DNA from: Mucilaginibacter sp. UBA5151
Lineage (GTDB): Bacteria; Bacteroidota; Bacteroidia; Sphingobacteriales; Sphingobacteriaceae
Length of the DNA: 37,033 nucleotides
Direction: 5' to 3'
Assembly: GCA_002413785.1 (NCBI GenBank)
Contig: DHXR01000080.1
Span: forward strand, 1 to 37,033
The translations under genes were made by a program, and so were the position numbers. The stretch's first letter is position 1. Each line of letters starts with the position of its first letter. A model generated the notes under the pieces. That model had not been told where the DNA came from. It made no database searches and worked only from the letters and a program-made list of their open reading frames with translations. Of this stretch, positions 16,489 to 24,457 are shown piece after piece.

Positions 16489-17188
16489 TCAGGCGCCTGC
16501 ATTCTTTGGGGCCGCCGCAATCGCTTTGGCGGCGCGCCCGGTAACAAATGAAGCCATCATACGGGTGACAAGGATTAGTATAATCGTCCCGTTCAGGATG
16601 TTTTCGTCTATGATCTTCTCCTTGTAACCAATTAAAATAATCGCCAGCGTGGCGGCGGCGTGCGAACTGCTTAATCCGAATATCAGTTTCCGCTGATGGT
16701 TTGAATAGCTGAATGTTTTTTGGGTAAAAAAAGCGGATAACCACTTTCCGGCAAAGGCCACCAGCGTATGCGTGGCAAAGATACTGGCGGTAAGCAATGA
16801 AGTTATCAGAGGATAGCCAAGCAGCCAGAAACAAACCGGGAAGCCGATTAATATAGGGATGGAAAATGTTAAAAGACCGAATACAAAGCTTTTATGCATC
16901 CTCTTTTTAAAGGCGGCTAAATCAAGCTCAATACCGGCGATGAACAAAATATACAGCAGGCCAATGGTAGAAAAAAGTTCGACTGCCGGGTTCTTAGTGA
17001 GCAGGTTTAATCGATTGGCCGATGAGGATACCTGCTATGATAAAGGCCGCAACGCCGGGTATTTTGATTTTTTTCATCAGTACCGGCGCAAGCAGGATAA
17101 TGAAAAGAATAAGTGTAAAAATGAGTACCGGGTTGGTAAATGGCAGGTGAAAGTGTTGAAGAATATTGTCCCAGGAATTATCGCCCAT
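16489..17188 (-). pseudogene. CPA2-type Na+(K+)/H+ antiporter, frameshifted and internally deleted
   Basis: The reading frame starting at 17188 encodes typical N-terminal helices (NPVLIFTLILFIILLAPVLMKKIKIPGVAAFIIAGILIG) but then runs into a stop at 16994. The expected continuation, LNLLTKNPAVELF followed by STIGLLYILFIAGIELD, is present in another frame, so a small indel (7 bases where 9 are expected, near 17012-17018) broke the gene. Further on, FATHTLVA (about TM4) is joined directly to FAGKWLSAFFTQ. In the family as remembered, that block occurs roughly 200 residues later, so the central ion-binding helices are missing. The last part (SSSHAAATLAIILIGY ... NGTIILILVTRMM) is the usual end of the transport domain. 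Only about 230 of about 400 core residues remain; it cannot be functional. Confidence 0.82.
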
Positions 17189-17302
17189 ATTTATTTAAAA
17201 ATAATAATTTTCTTGTTTATATATTAACCTCAATTTATCAGATGTTTAAAGTAAAAATATTTACCATATTTTAGCACAAATTTTTTCTTTAAATATTAAA
17301 AC

Positions 17303-18031
17303 ATGAAATGCGCATTAGTAACTGGTGGTTCAAGAGGTATAGGAAGAGCTATTTGCTATAAAATGGCCGAAATGGGTTACTATGTTTTGGTTAACTATAA
17401 GAGTAATGCAGTTGAGGCAGACAAAACCCTGGCCCAAATAAAAGAAAATGGCGGAGACGGCGAATTGTTAAAATTTGATGTGGCCAATAAGGATGATATT
17501 AACCAGGTACTCGGCGGCTGGATTGAATCAAACGGTGAAAAATATATCGGGGCGCTAATCAACAATGCAGGTGTTAAGGATGACGTACTGATGATTTGGA
17601 TGAAAGATGAACAGTGGGATAATGTAATAAAAACCAGTTTAGACGGCTTTTTTTATGTTACCCGCCTGGTGTTAAACAATATGCTGATAAAGAAATACGG
17701 ACGCATAGTTAATATTGTATCTTTATCAGGCTTAAAAGGCTTACCCGGACAAATCAATTACTCCGCCGCAAAGGCCGGCGTTATAGGCGCAACAAAAGCA
17801 TTGGCGCAGGAGGTTGGCCGCAGGGGTATAACAGTAAACGCCGTTGCTCCCGGATTTATTAAAACCGATATGACTGAAGGGCTTGATGAAAAGGAATTAA
17901 GGTCCATGATCCCCATTAGGCGGTTTGGTACACCGGAGGAAGTAGCCTGCGCCGTAGGATTTTTAGTATCGGAAGGAGCATCTTATATTACGGGCGAAAT
18001 ATTGTCTGTCAACGGTGGCTTGTACTCTTAA
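17303..18031 (+). CDS. fabG: 3-oxoacyl-ACP reductase (FabG-like SDR, flexirubin/aryl-polyene type)
   Basis: This is a short-chain dehydrogenase of 242 residues that should reduce 3-oxoacyl-ACP with NADPH. Visible are the nucleotide motif TGGSRGIG (7-14), NNAG (87-90), catalytic S140 (NIVSLSG), Y153 and K157 (YSAAK), and the C-terminal SYITGEILSVNGG. The position usually held by the fourth catalytic residue (Asn in vNLxG) reads S112 (KTSLDGFF). Within the family this resembles the ketoreductases of flexirubin/aryl-polyene clusters (ApeQ-like), judged from the SLSGLKGLPGQINYSAAK stretch. It heads a three-gene unit with two hotdog dehydratases and is divergent from the antiporter pseudogene, 114 bases away. 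Confidence 0.88.
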   Translation: MKCALVTGGSRGIGRAICYKMAEMGYYVLVNYKSNAVEADKTLAQIKENGGDGELLKFDVANKDDINQVLGGWIESNGEKYIGALINNAGVKDDVLMIWMKDEQWDNVIKTSLDGFFYVTRLVLNNMLIKKYGRIVNIVSLSGLKGLPGQINYSAAKAGVIGATKALAQEVGRRGITVNAVAPGFIKTDMTEGLDEKELRSMIPIRRFGTPEEVACAVGFLVSEGASYITGEILSVNGGLYS

Positions 18032-18090
18032 AAAACGGCGCCATTATTCTGACACTGATTTTAATTTTTATAATTTCCGGCAACAATAAA

Positions 18091-18510
18091 TTGATTATAT
18101 CCGAAGAAAATATTTTATCCCTTATTCCGCAAAGGCCGCCTTTTGTAATGGTGGACCAATTGGTGAGTTGTGATGAAATTAGTTCAAATACAACGTTGCT
18201 TATTAAGGAGGAAAATGTCCTTGTTTTTAACGGCGAATTTAGCGAAGCCGGGTTAATAGAAAATATTGCACAAACAGCAGCAGCCGGATTAGGGTATATG
18301 ACGCAGCGCAGCGGCCAACCAATTTTAACGGGTTACATTGCCGCTATTAAAAACCTCGAAGTTTTTGCATTGCCCGAAGCGGGCGATGTTATAACTACCA
18401 ATGTAAGTATTGAAACCCAAATTTTTGAGGTGATCTTAATAACGGGGAGCATCAGATGCAAAGGGGAGGTGATTGCAAAATGTGAGATGAAAATATTTAT
18501 TAAAAAATAA
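18091..18510 (+). CDS. hotdog-fold 3-hydroxyacyl-ACP dehydratase (ApeP-like)
   Basis: This 139-residue hotdog protein starts at a TTG (18091); no in-frame ATG gives a better N-terminus, and IPQRPPFVMVDQL near residue 12 is the normal beginning of the family. The helix GLIENIAQTAAAGLGYM (about 54-70) holds the glutamate typical of FabZ/FabA-type dehydratases. It probably removes water from 3-hydroxyacyl-ACP in polyene or related chain assembly, as ApeP-like proteins do in aryl-polyene and flexirubin clusters. It lies 59 bases after fabG and 70 before the next hotdog gene. The exact substrate cannot be read from the sequence. Confidence 0.8.
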   Translation: MIISEENILSLIPQRPPFVMVDQLVSCDEISSNTTLLIKEENVLVFNGEFSEAGLIENIAQTAAAGLGYMTQRSGQPILTGYIAAIKNLEVFALPEAGDVITTNVSIETQIFEVILITGSIRCKGEVIAKCEMKIFIKK

Positions 18511-18580
18511 ATCCTGATACTATAGGCATCACCCATCAGAACTTTAGTTTCACTATAGGCCTGAAAAAAATAGAAAGATA

Positions 18581-18946
18581 ATGCTGCAAAATACATTTTT
18601 TACGTTTACTGATCTGCTGGCAGCGGGAAATACGGTGAAAACAGATATTAAGCTTAATACCGCGCACCCGATATTTAAAGGGCATTTTCCGGAGCAGGCC
18701 GTTGTACCCGGGGTTTGCATGTTGCAAATGGTAAAAGAAATATTGGAAGCTTATATTAAGAAAGAAACCAGGTTGATTAAGGCAGGCGACCTTAAATTCC
18801 TGTCATTTATTTACCCTGATGAAAATAAGCTGATTCAAATGGAATTAAAGATCACTATGGAAGATGAACGGATCATTGCAGATGCACGGTTACTGGATAA
18901 TACAACGATCCTTTTTAAATTCAAAGGGATTTTTGTCGGCAGATAA
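18581..18946 (+). CDS. FabZ/ApeI-like hotdog dehydratase
   Basis: This is a second hotdog protein of 121 residues. It contains the FabZ/FabA catalytic loop GHFPEQAVVPGVCMLQM (34-50) with H35, followed by the central helix (VKEILEAYIKK). The size and motif match ApeI-like dehydratases that accompany an ApeP-like partner and a ketoreductase in flexirubin/aryl-polyene clusters. The set here lacks the ketosynthases, ACPs, acyltransferase and ammonia-lyase usually found with them, so it is either a detached subset working with genes elsewhere or a relic. No strong terminator follows; the gene converges on mnmA. Confidence 0.82.
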   Translation: MLQNTFFTFTDLLAAGNTVKTDIKLNTAHPIFKGHFPEQAVVPGVCMLQMVKEILEAYIKKETRLIKAGDLKFLSFIYPDENKLIQMELKITMEDERIIADARLLDNTTILFKFKGIFVGR

Positions 18947-19127
18947 TCAGGATTGATAAGAAGCGTTACATGATAATTACCATATTTATCAAATCATCGA
19001 TGTGTATCAAAATATTTATTTGAAAGATGAAATTGGTAATTATATGATAGTCAAAACATATTGTTAATTTTTATTACTTTTTTATCCTAAATATAGCCAT
19101 AGGACAACCAACCTTACAACAAAAAAA

Positions 19128-20216
19128 TCACATCAAAAACCCGCCGCCCAGCAAATCATTCCCCTCATAAAACACAGCCGACTGGCCGGGAGCGATGCCC
19201 GACACATTATGATGAAAATCAACTTTCAAATGCTGGCCCATTTGTACGATGGTGCTTTGTGTGCCGGCATCTTTGTACCTTATCTTGGTGACAGCCTCTA
19301 TAGGTTCATTTATACTTTCGTATTTAACGAGGTTTAAATTTTTCACCCAGGCCTGTTTTTTCTCCAGTTCATCAACTGTCCCCAAAACAACAGTATTGGT
19401 ATCAGGCTGAATACTGGTTACAAACATGGGATGCCCAAGGGCAATACCCAAACCTTTGCGTTGGCCGATGGTATAAAAAGGGTAGCCCTGGTGTTTGCCC
19501 ACTATAGTGCCGTCTGTTAAAACAAAATTACCACCGGCGACTCTTTGATCCAGATCTTCCACACGGTGCCTTAAAAAGGCCCTGTAATCATTATCCGGCA
19601 CAAAGCATATTTCATAACTTTCACTTTTCCCGGCAAGTTCCACCTGGCCCATATCTACAGCCATTTGCCGGATCTCCGGTTTTGAAAAACTGCCTAAAGG
19701 GAATTTAGTACGCGCCAGGTTTTTTTGAGATACACCCCAAAGCACATACGATTGGTCTTTGTTTTCGTCCTTACCTTTTGAAATCACATACCTGCCGTTA
19801 TCCTGCAAACGGATATTCGCGTAATGGCCGGTAGCAATAAATTCACAATCAAGCTTATCGGCCCGTTTTAGTAAAGCTTCCCATTTAATATGGGTATTGC
19901 ATAACACACATGGGTTAGGGGTGCGGCCCGCAAGGTATTCATCCACAAAATTATCGATCACAAAATCGCCGAACTCACTTCTTATATCAAGGATATAATG
20001 GGGAAAGCCATAAGCAACCGCCAGCGCGCGTGCATCGTTAATGCTATCCAAACTACAGCAACCAGTTTCTTTTGAACTTCCGCCGGAGGAGGCATAGTCC
20101 CAGGTTTTCATGGTAAGGCCAATCACTTCATAGCCCTGCTCATGGAGCATAACTGCCGCTACAGAGCTGTCCACCCCGCCGCTCATTGCCACTAATATCC
20201 TGCCGTGCTTACTCAT
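19128..20216 (-). CDS. mnmA: tRNA 2-thiouridine(34) synthase
   Basis: MnmA adds the 2-thio group to wobble uridine 34 of tRNAs for Lys, Glu and Gln, using ATP and a persulfide sulfur. The 362-residue protein shows the PP-loop SGGVDSS (12-18), the first catalytic cysteine C103 (TPNPCVLCN), and the second, C204 (SYEICFVPDNDYRAF). The central GQRKGLGIALG and the C-terminal SGIAPGQSAVFYEGNDLLGGGFL are diagnostic. The start is fixed by TATCTTTG only 7 bases upstream, which indicates a nearly leaderless transcript. It stands alone on the minus strand. Confidence 0.97.
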   Translation of the reverse strand: MSKHGRILVAMSGGVDSSVAAVMLHEQGYEVIGLTMKTWDYASSGGSSKETGCCSLDSINDARALAVAYGFPHYILDIRSEFGDFVIDNFVDEYLAGRTPNPCVLCNTHIKWEALLKRADKLDCEFIATGHYANIRLQDNGRYVISKGKDENKDQSYVLWGVSQKNLARTKFPLGSFSKPEIRQMAVDMGQVELAGKSESYEICFVPDNDYRAFLRHRVEDLDQRVAGGNFVLTDGTIVGKHQGYPFYTIGQRKGLGIALGHPMFVTSIQPDTNTVVLGTVDELEKKQAWVKNLNLVKYESINEPIEAVTKIRYKDAGTQSTIVQMGQHLKVDFHHNVSGIAPGQSAVFYEGNDLLGGGFLM

Positions 20217-20223
20217 TGTGCTG

Positions 20224-20231
20224 CAAAGATA
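20224..20231 (-). promoter_or_regulatory. -7 promoter element of mnmA
   Basis: The minus strand reads TATCTTTG, an exact TAnnTTTG match, ending 7 bases before the ATG (TATCTTTGCAGCACAATG). Transcription should begin within a few bases of the start codon. Confidence 0.65.
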
Positions 20232-20411
20232 CCTTTTTGGTTTTTATGTTGATATTTTGTTGGTCAGCGGAGGGTAAAATGTAATTATAAAATTCGTAAT
20301 TGATGTTTCTTTAAAATTAATTAAACTTATTAATCAAATAGTTATATAATTTATTTAATCTATTAGTTCAGATAAAATTATTAAGACAAAGGCTACTTAG
20401 CGCATAGTATC

Positions 20412-20443
20412 AGACTTAGCAGTTTTCAAAACTTCGTAAGTCT
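20412..20443. other. nested inverted repeat downstream of proA
   Basis: AGACTTA (20412-20418) and TAAGTCT (20437-20443) enclose a second dyad, AGTTTT-C-AAAACT. It starts about 30 bases after the proA stop and could form a transcript-end hairpin. There is no U-tract on the minus strand, so a terminator call would be weak. The rest of the 257-base gap between proA and mnmA is AT-rich, with nothing else recognised besides the mnmA promoter. Confidence 0.35.
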
Positions 20444-20473
20444 CAGGAGGTTTATTAGGAATATTTTAAAGAA

Positions 20474-21733
20474 TTAAGGTATCCTCACCTGTCCATCGCC
20501 TTTAATTATCCATTTATAACTGCATAGTTCGTCTAAGCCCATGGGGCCGCGGGCATGCAGTTTTTGGGTACTGATGCCTATTTCGGCGCCTAAGCCAAAC
20601 TGGGCGCCATCGGTAAATGCCGTGGATGCATTTACATAAACGGCCGCAGCATCCACCTGGCTTAAAAAGGTGTCAACACGCGCTTTATCTTCTGATATGA
20701 TGGCCTCGCTGTGTTTTGAACTGTATTTTGCGATATGGTCCAGTGCCTCCTCAAAACTATCCACAACTTTAATGGCCAGTTTTAAGGATAAAAACTCTGT
20801 TCCAAAATGTTCTGGCTTCGCGTGGCTTAAAAGTGCATCCGGATAATGCCCTTTAAGTATCATAAAGGCTGTTTGGTCCGCATAAAGCGCTACATGTTTT
20901 TCGGCCAGCGGTTTTACAAGTTGTGGCAAATCTTTTAACCTGGTATAGTGCACTATCAAACAATCCAGCGCGTTGCACACGCTTACGCGGCGGGTTTTGG
21001 CATTTAAAATAATATTGCTCCCTTTTTCCAGATCGCCAAATTCATCAAAATAAGTATGCACAATACCTGCGCCGGTTTCAATTACAGGCACTTTGCTGTT
21101 ATTCCTTACGTGGTTTATCAGTTGCTGGCTCCCGCGGGGTATTAACACATCAACATAGCCGGTGGCATTTAAAAGCGCATCGGTGGCCTGGCGTTCAGGG
21201 GGCAGGAGGGTAGCCACATTAACGTCGATATCATGATCGGCTAAAACCCGGTGAATAATGGCAATAATGGCCTTGTTTGAGAAATCGGCATCGCTGCCGC
21301 CCTTTAAAATACATACATTGCCGGTTTTAAAACAAAGGGAAAATACATCAAAGGTTACATTTGGCCTGGCTTCATAAATTACGCCGACCACACCCAGCGG
21401 CACGATAATTTTTGAGATGTGCAGCCCGTTTGCCATCGTCTTTTTTGAAATAACATGCCCCAGCGGACTCTTCAGCTGTGCTACATTACTTATTTCGCCG
21501 GCAATATCTGCGATGCGGCCTGCGGTAAGTTTCAACCGGTCGTATTTTGGATCATCAGGATCCATGCGGTCAAGGTCCTTTTGATTCTCTGCTAACAGAT
21601 AATCAGTCCGGGCAACGGCTGCCGAAGCAAGGTCCAGCAATACCTTGTTGATGATGGCAGGAGCGATATTTTTTCTGCCGGCAGTCCGGGCATTTTCAAA
21701 ATAGCTTGTATAATTCTTAGTCTTGGTCAACAT
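20474..21733 (-). CDS. proA: glutamate-5-semialdehyde dehydrogenase (gamma-glutamyl phosphate reductase)
   Basis: ProA reduces gamma-glutamyl phosphate with NADPH to glutamate-5-semialdehyde, the second step of proline synthesis. The 419-residue length is standard. Conserved stretches include the LGVVGVIYEARPNVTFDVFSLC region (about 113-134), LIPRGSQQLI, the active-site cysteine block TRRVSVCNALDCL (about 247-259), and the C-terminal FTDGAQFGLGAEIGISTQKLHARGPMGLDELCSYKW. It begins 19 bases after the end of proB, so the two form an operon whose products act in succession. Confidence 0.97.
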   Translation of the reverse strand: MLTKTKNYTSYFENARTAGRKNIAPAIINKVLLDLASAAVARTDYLLAENQKDLDRMDPDDPKYDRLKLTAGRIADIAGEISNVAQLKSPLGHVISKKTMANGLHISKIIVPLGVVGVIYEARPNVTFDVFSLCFKTGNVCILKGGSDADFSNKAIIAIIHRVLADHDIDVNVATLLPPERQATDALLNATGYVDVLIPRGSQQLINHVRNNSKVPVIETGAGIVHTYFDEFGDLEKGSNIILNAKTRRVSVCNALDCLIVHYTRLKDLPQLVKPLAEKHVALYADQTAFMILKGHYPDALLSHAKPEHFGTEFLSLKLAIKVVDSFEEALDHIAKYSSKHSEAIISEDKARVDTFLSQVDAAAVYVNASTAFTDGAQFGLGAEIGISTQKLHARGPMGLDELCSYKWIIKGDGQVRIP

Positions 21734-21752
21734 TTTATTTAACCTTTCAGGT

Positions 21753-22832
21753 TTAACTTTCTAAATAAAGATAGTCATAATGTACGAGTGGTTTCTGATT
21801 TTTTTTTCCGATCATTTCGGCCGCTTTATCCGAGCCGTATTCAGCAATACCCAAACCGATATGTTTATTATTTTCATCCACTAATTTTATGATCTCGCCT
21901 TTTTTAAATTCCGACAGGATACTGATGACGCCAACCGGAAGCAAACTTGATGCTTTGGCAGAAGTAAGCGCTGCTCTTGCACCATCATTTACCTGTACAA
22001 TGCCTTTGGCATAATGCCCCGCGTGGGCAATCCATTTCTTTTTCCCGGAAGCTGATTTATTGGGGACAAAATGGGTGTGCGCTACTTTATCTTCCAATAC
22101 GTCAAGCAAAATATTTTCCCTGGTGCCATTGGCTATATGAACTGCAATGCCCAATTGCGCTACCTTTTGCGCCATCGTTGATTTTGTGATCATACCCCCA
22201 CGACCAAACTGTGAACGATCATCACTTACAAAGGAAGAAAAATCAAGAGTTTTGCCGCTGACTTCTTCAATCACCCTTGTGTTTTCTTTTCCGGGGTCAC
22301 CATCGTATATCCCGTCAACATTTGTGAGTACGATCAGGGCCTGGGCATTCAGCATGGTGGCGATCAGCCCGGCCAGTTCATCGTTATCAGTAAACATCAG
22401 CTCGGTAACCGATACCACATCATTTTCATTCACCACGGGGACAACATTGTGCTGCAATAAAATTTTAAGGCAGTTTTTCATGTTGAGATAATGAAGCCTG
22501 TCCCTGAAATCCTCTTTGGTTACCAATACCTGCGAGCAAAGGATATTGTATTTTTCAAACTGTTGCGCATAAGTATTGATCAGCTTCACCTGGCCTATGG
22601 AAGCAAACAGTTGCCGGGTGGCAATGGAATCGAATTTCTCGGAAATTTTGATCAGGCTTCTGCCCGAAGCAACTGCGCCCGAAGAAACCAATATCACTTC
22701 TTTACCCTGTTTTTTTATTTTCGCGATCTGCTCAACCAGGTGGTTTATACGGTTTAAATCGGGTAGGCCGTCCTTTTGAGTGAGAACGTTTGACCCGATT
22801 TTAATAACAATCCGTTGATAATTATAAGCCAT
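21753..22832 (-). CDS. proB: glutamate 5-kinase with PUA domain
   Basis: ProB phosphorylates glutamate with ATP in the first, usually proline-inhibited, step of proline synthesis. The proposed 359-residue protein has the N-terminal amino-acid-kinase domain (RIVIKIGSNVLT; VSSGAVASG; PVVNENDVVSV) and a C-terminal PUA domain from about residue 265 (KGIVQVNDGARAALTS ... LPVGVISILSEFKKGEII). The frame is open to a TTG at 22874, but ATG 22832 gives the normal MAYNYQRIVIKIG start, and a -7-like TATATTG at 22851-22857 preceded by TTTG would place transcription downstream of the TTG. Proline-feedback residues were not evaluated. Confidence 0.95.
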   Translation of the reverse strand: MAYNYQRIVIKIGSNVLTQKDGLPDLNRINHLVEQIAKIKKQGKEVILVSSGAVASGRSLIKISEKFDSIATRQLFASIGQVKLINTYAQQFEKYNILCSQVLVTKEDFRDRLHYLNMKNCLKILLQHNVVPVVNENDVVSVTELMFTDNDELAGLIATMLNAQALIVLTNVDGIYDGDPGKENTRVIEEVSGKTLDFSSFVSDDRSQFGRGGMITKSTMAQKVAQLGIAVHIANGTRENILLDVLEDKVAHTHFVPNKSASGKKKWIAHAGHYAKGIVQVNDGARAALTSAKASSLLPVGVISILSEFKKGEIIKLVDENNKHIGLGIAEYGSDKAAEMIGKKNQKPLVHYDYLYLES

Positions 22833-23041
22833 TTTGATAGTAAAATGTTGCAATATACGGGTAAAATCAGACAAATGTTGTTGTTTTGAGATATTTTAGG
22901 TGGATTTTGGTAAAATTTACAGGCATTTTACTTGTCGTATCCCTGTAGTTAATCAAATGTTGATTATTTTGATATAAAACAGGGTGAATATCCATATAAA
23001 ATCATTCTTTTTATATAAAAATGGATATGATTTATGATGTA

Positions 23042-23129
23042 GAGACGCGATGCATCGCGTCTCCCGCGTATGTTGTATTAACCATAGAAGATGGATTTGC
23101 ATGTTGGGAGACGCGATGCATCGCGTTTC
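23042..23129. repeat. pair of inverted 22-bp palindromic repeats (REP/BIME-like)
   Basis: Copy 1 (23042-23063) is a perfect 22-bp palindrome with core GACGCGATGCATCGCGTC. Copy 2 (23108-23129) has one mismatch. With their flanks (GTAGA before copy 1, TCTAC after copy 2, and CCC/GGG inside) the copies form an inverted pair separated by about 44 bases, so the whole block could fold as one long hairpin or two short ones. Similar palindromes are remembered as dispersed elements in several genomes. The rest of the 414-base gap 22833-23246 contains the proB promoter region, AT-rich sequence and the dyad at 23179-23212; the ORF across the repeats is not credible. Confidence 0.75.
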
Positions 23130-23178
23130 TACGACGTTTTTCTGATTAAAATACAAAATATTGTGTTCTTAGCCTTAT

Positions 23179-23212
23179 AACACAAACAGCAGCAATTGCT
23201 GCTATTAGTGTT
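23179..23212. other. 16-bp palindrome with outer arms downstream of the porin gene
   Basis: AGCAGCAATTGCTGCT at 23188-23203 is a perfect palindrome, framed by AACAC (23179-23183) and GTGTT (23208-23212). It starts 34 bases after the porin stop and may form the 3' hairpin of the porin mRNA. No U-run follows on the minus strand, so it is not called an intrinsic terminator. Confidence 0.35.
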
Positions 23213-23246
23213 CTTTGTTTTAAAAATATGATTTTCATAAGTTTGT

Positions 23247-24392
23247 TTAGAAAGTCAGTTGTAATTGAACTTCGAGTATGTTGTTTTTTATTTGAACAGC
23301 CATTTCTTCACGGCGGTCCAGGTAATCAACTGTAATTTTTGTCCAGTCGTTAAAGAAGTAATTTACCCCTCCTGTATAAATCCAGGTCCGGTCGGTTGTT
23401 AATACCTTGTTTGGGTCGTAGGTATCATATTTAGCGGCTAACTGTAGTTTTTTAGGAAGAACAAAATAAGCAGCCTGCGCATACCAGCCATCCCGTTTTA
23501 TGATACCATCTGTACCTTTATCATATTCAGCCTGTAAGGATAATGCCCCTATTACATATCTCGCGTCGAAACCTGCGCGGTTACGGGTATAGTTTTTTGC
23601 CGGGGTACCGTAGTTGGCGAGCCCGTTATAAAAATCAGCGCCTATAACCAGGTTTTTTATCGGGTGGATGGCCAGCCTGCCGCCAAAATCTTTGTGGTCA
23701 TTATTGTCGGTAGTAACATCGTATCCTGCACCATTAAATACACCGAAGGTATAGTCGAACAGGTAAGTGTCATCTGATTTTGCAAAACTTCCGTTTACCT
23801 GTACACCAATATCGCGGCCCTGTTGATTGCTTGCAGATGAAATTACGTCCTTCGACCTTCCCGCAAGGGCTTCAACTGCCTGGGAGCGGTCAATAAATTC
23901 AAGTTGGGCATCGGTGGTCAGGCTTTCCAGCGAAAATGGGATCTTAAACTGCCCGGCGGTAAATTTCAGGTAATCCCCGAATTTATAGGATGTCCAGGCA
24001 TCCATAAGTTTTACATCGGTGCCTCCAAATTCAGTATAAATATCATACGACCATTTATTGGTTACATCACCCCGTACATCCAACCGGATGCGGTGCAGGT
24101 CAAAAGCATCGCTTACCCCAGTTTGCTGAAAACCCTGGTATCGCACCTGAGCCAAACCACTTAATTGCAGTGCCTTGCTGCCAATAGTTATGCCGTGTAC
24201 GTTTTCTTTGTCCTTACGCGCCTGTTCTTTTACGGCCTGGTCGGCGCGCAGCGAATCTGCCTCTTGCTGGTTGATGACGTGCTTTTTTAATAAGATGTTA
24301 ATAAGGTCGTCGTTCTGTTGTGCGTTTGCTGTGTTAGCTGTAAAAAGTGTACCCAATAGGAGTACCGTTATGATTACGTAGTGTAATTTCAT
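23247..24392 (-). CDS. OprP/OprO-like (phosphate-selective type) outer-membrane porin
   Basis: This is a 381-residue outer-membrane beta-barrel of the phosphate-selective porin O/P family. A signal peptide occupies about residues 1-24 (MKLHYVIITVLLLGTLFTANTANA, cut before QQ), followed by a short coiled-coil-like segment (NDDLINILLKKHVINQQEADSL) and a barrel with alternating strands (GLAQVRYQGFQ; WSYDIYTEFGG; FTAGQFKIPFSLESL) that ends in an aromatic (LQLTF). The family passes anions; the name does not prove phosphate. The mRNA leader contains a Cys-rich mini-ORF, which suggests sulfur-responsive control and thus a sulfate or other sulfur anion as a possible substrate. No transporter or sulfur gene is adjacent. 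Confidence 0.88.
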   Translation of the reverse strand: MKLHYVIITVLLLGTLFTANTANAQQNDDLINILLKKHVINQQEADSLRADQAVKEQARKDKENVHGITIGSKALQLSGLAQVRYQGFQQTGVSDAFDLHRIRLDVRGDVTNKWSYDIYTEFGGTDVKLMDAWTSYKFGDYLKFTAGQFKIPFSLESLTTDAQLEFIDRSQAVEALAGRSKDVISSASNQQGRDIGVQVNGSFAKSDDTYLFDYTFGVFNGAGYDVTTDNNDHKDFGGRLAIHPIKNLVIGADFYNGLANYGTPAKNYTRNRAGFDARYVIGALSLQAEYDKGTDGIIKRDGWYAQAAYFVLPKKLQLAAKYDTYDPNKVLTTDRTWIYTGGVNYFFNDWTKITVDYLDRREEMAVQIKNNILEVQLQLTF

Positions 24393-24457
24393 GTATTAAT
24401 TTTAGACGTGAAAAATTTGGATTAAATAATGTTATTTATGTCGTGCGATGGTTGATC

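Noticed and set aside
18973..19043. inverted repeat ATAATTACC / GGTAATTAT between the dehydratase and mnmA genes
   Set aside because: Arms of 9 AT-rich bases 53 bases apart are weak evidence. It may help separate convergent transcripts but does not merit a feature.
22833..22874. N-terminal extension of ProB starting at TTG 22874
   Set aside because: The 14 extra residues do not match glutamate kinases, the start would be TTG, and a promoter-like TATATTG lies inside the extension.
22953..23156. 67-residue minus-strand ORF
   Set aside because: It is built from translation of the two palindromic repeats (ETRCIAS occurs twice) and AT-rich flanks, not a protein.
24393..24457. intrinsic attenuator terminator between the Cys leader and the porin
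   Set aside because: Only an AT-only hairpin (TAAATAA-CA-TTATTTA) is visible, too weak and without a proper U-tract, so a classical terminator-based attenuator is not claimed.
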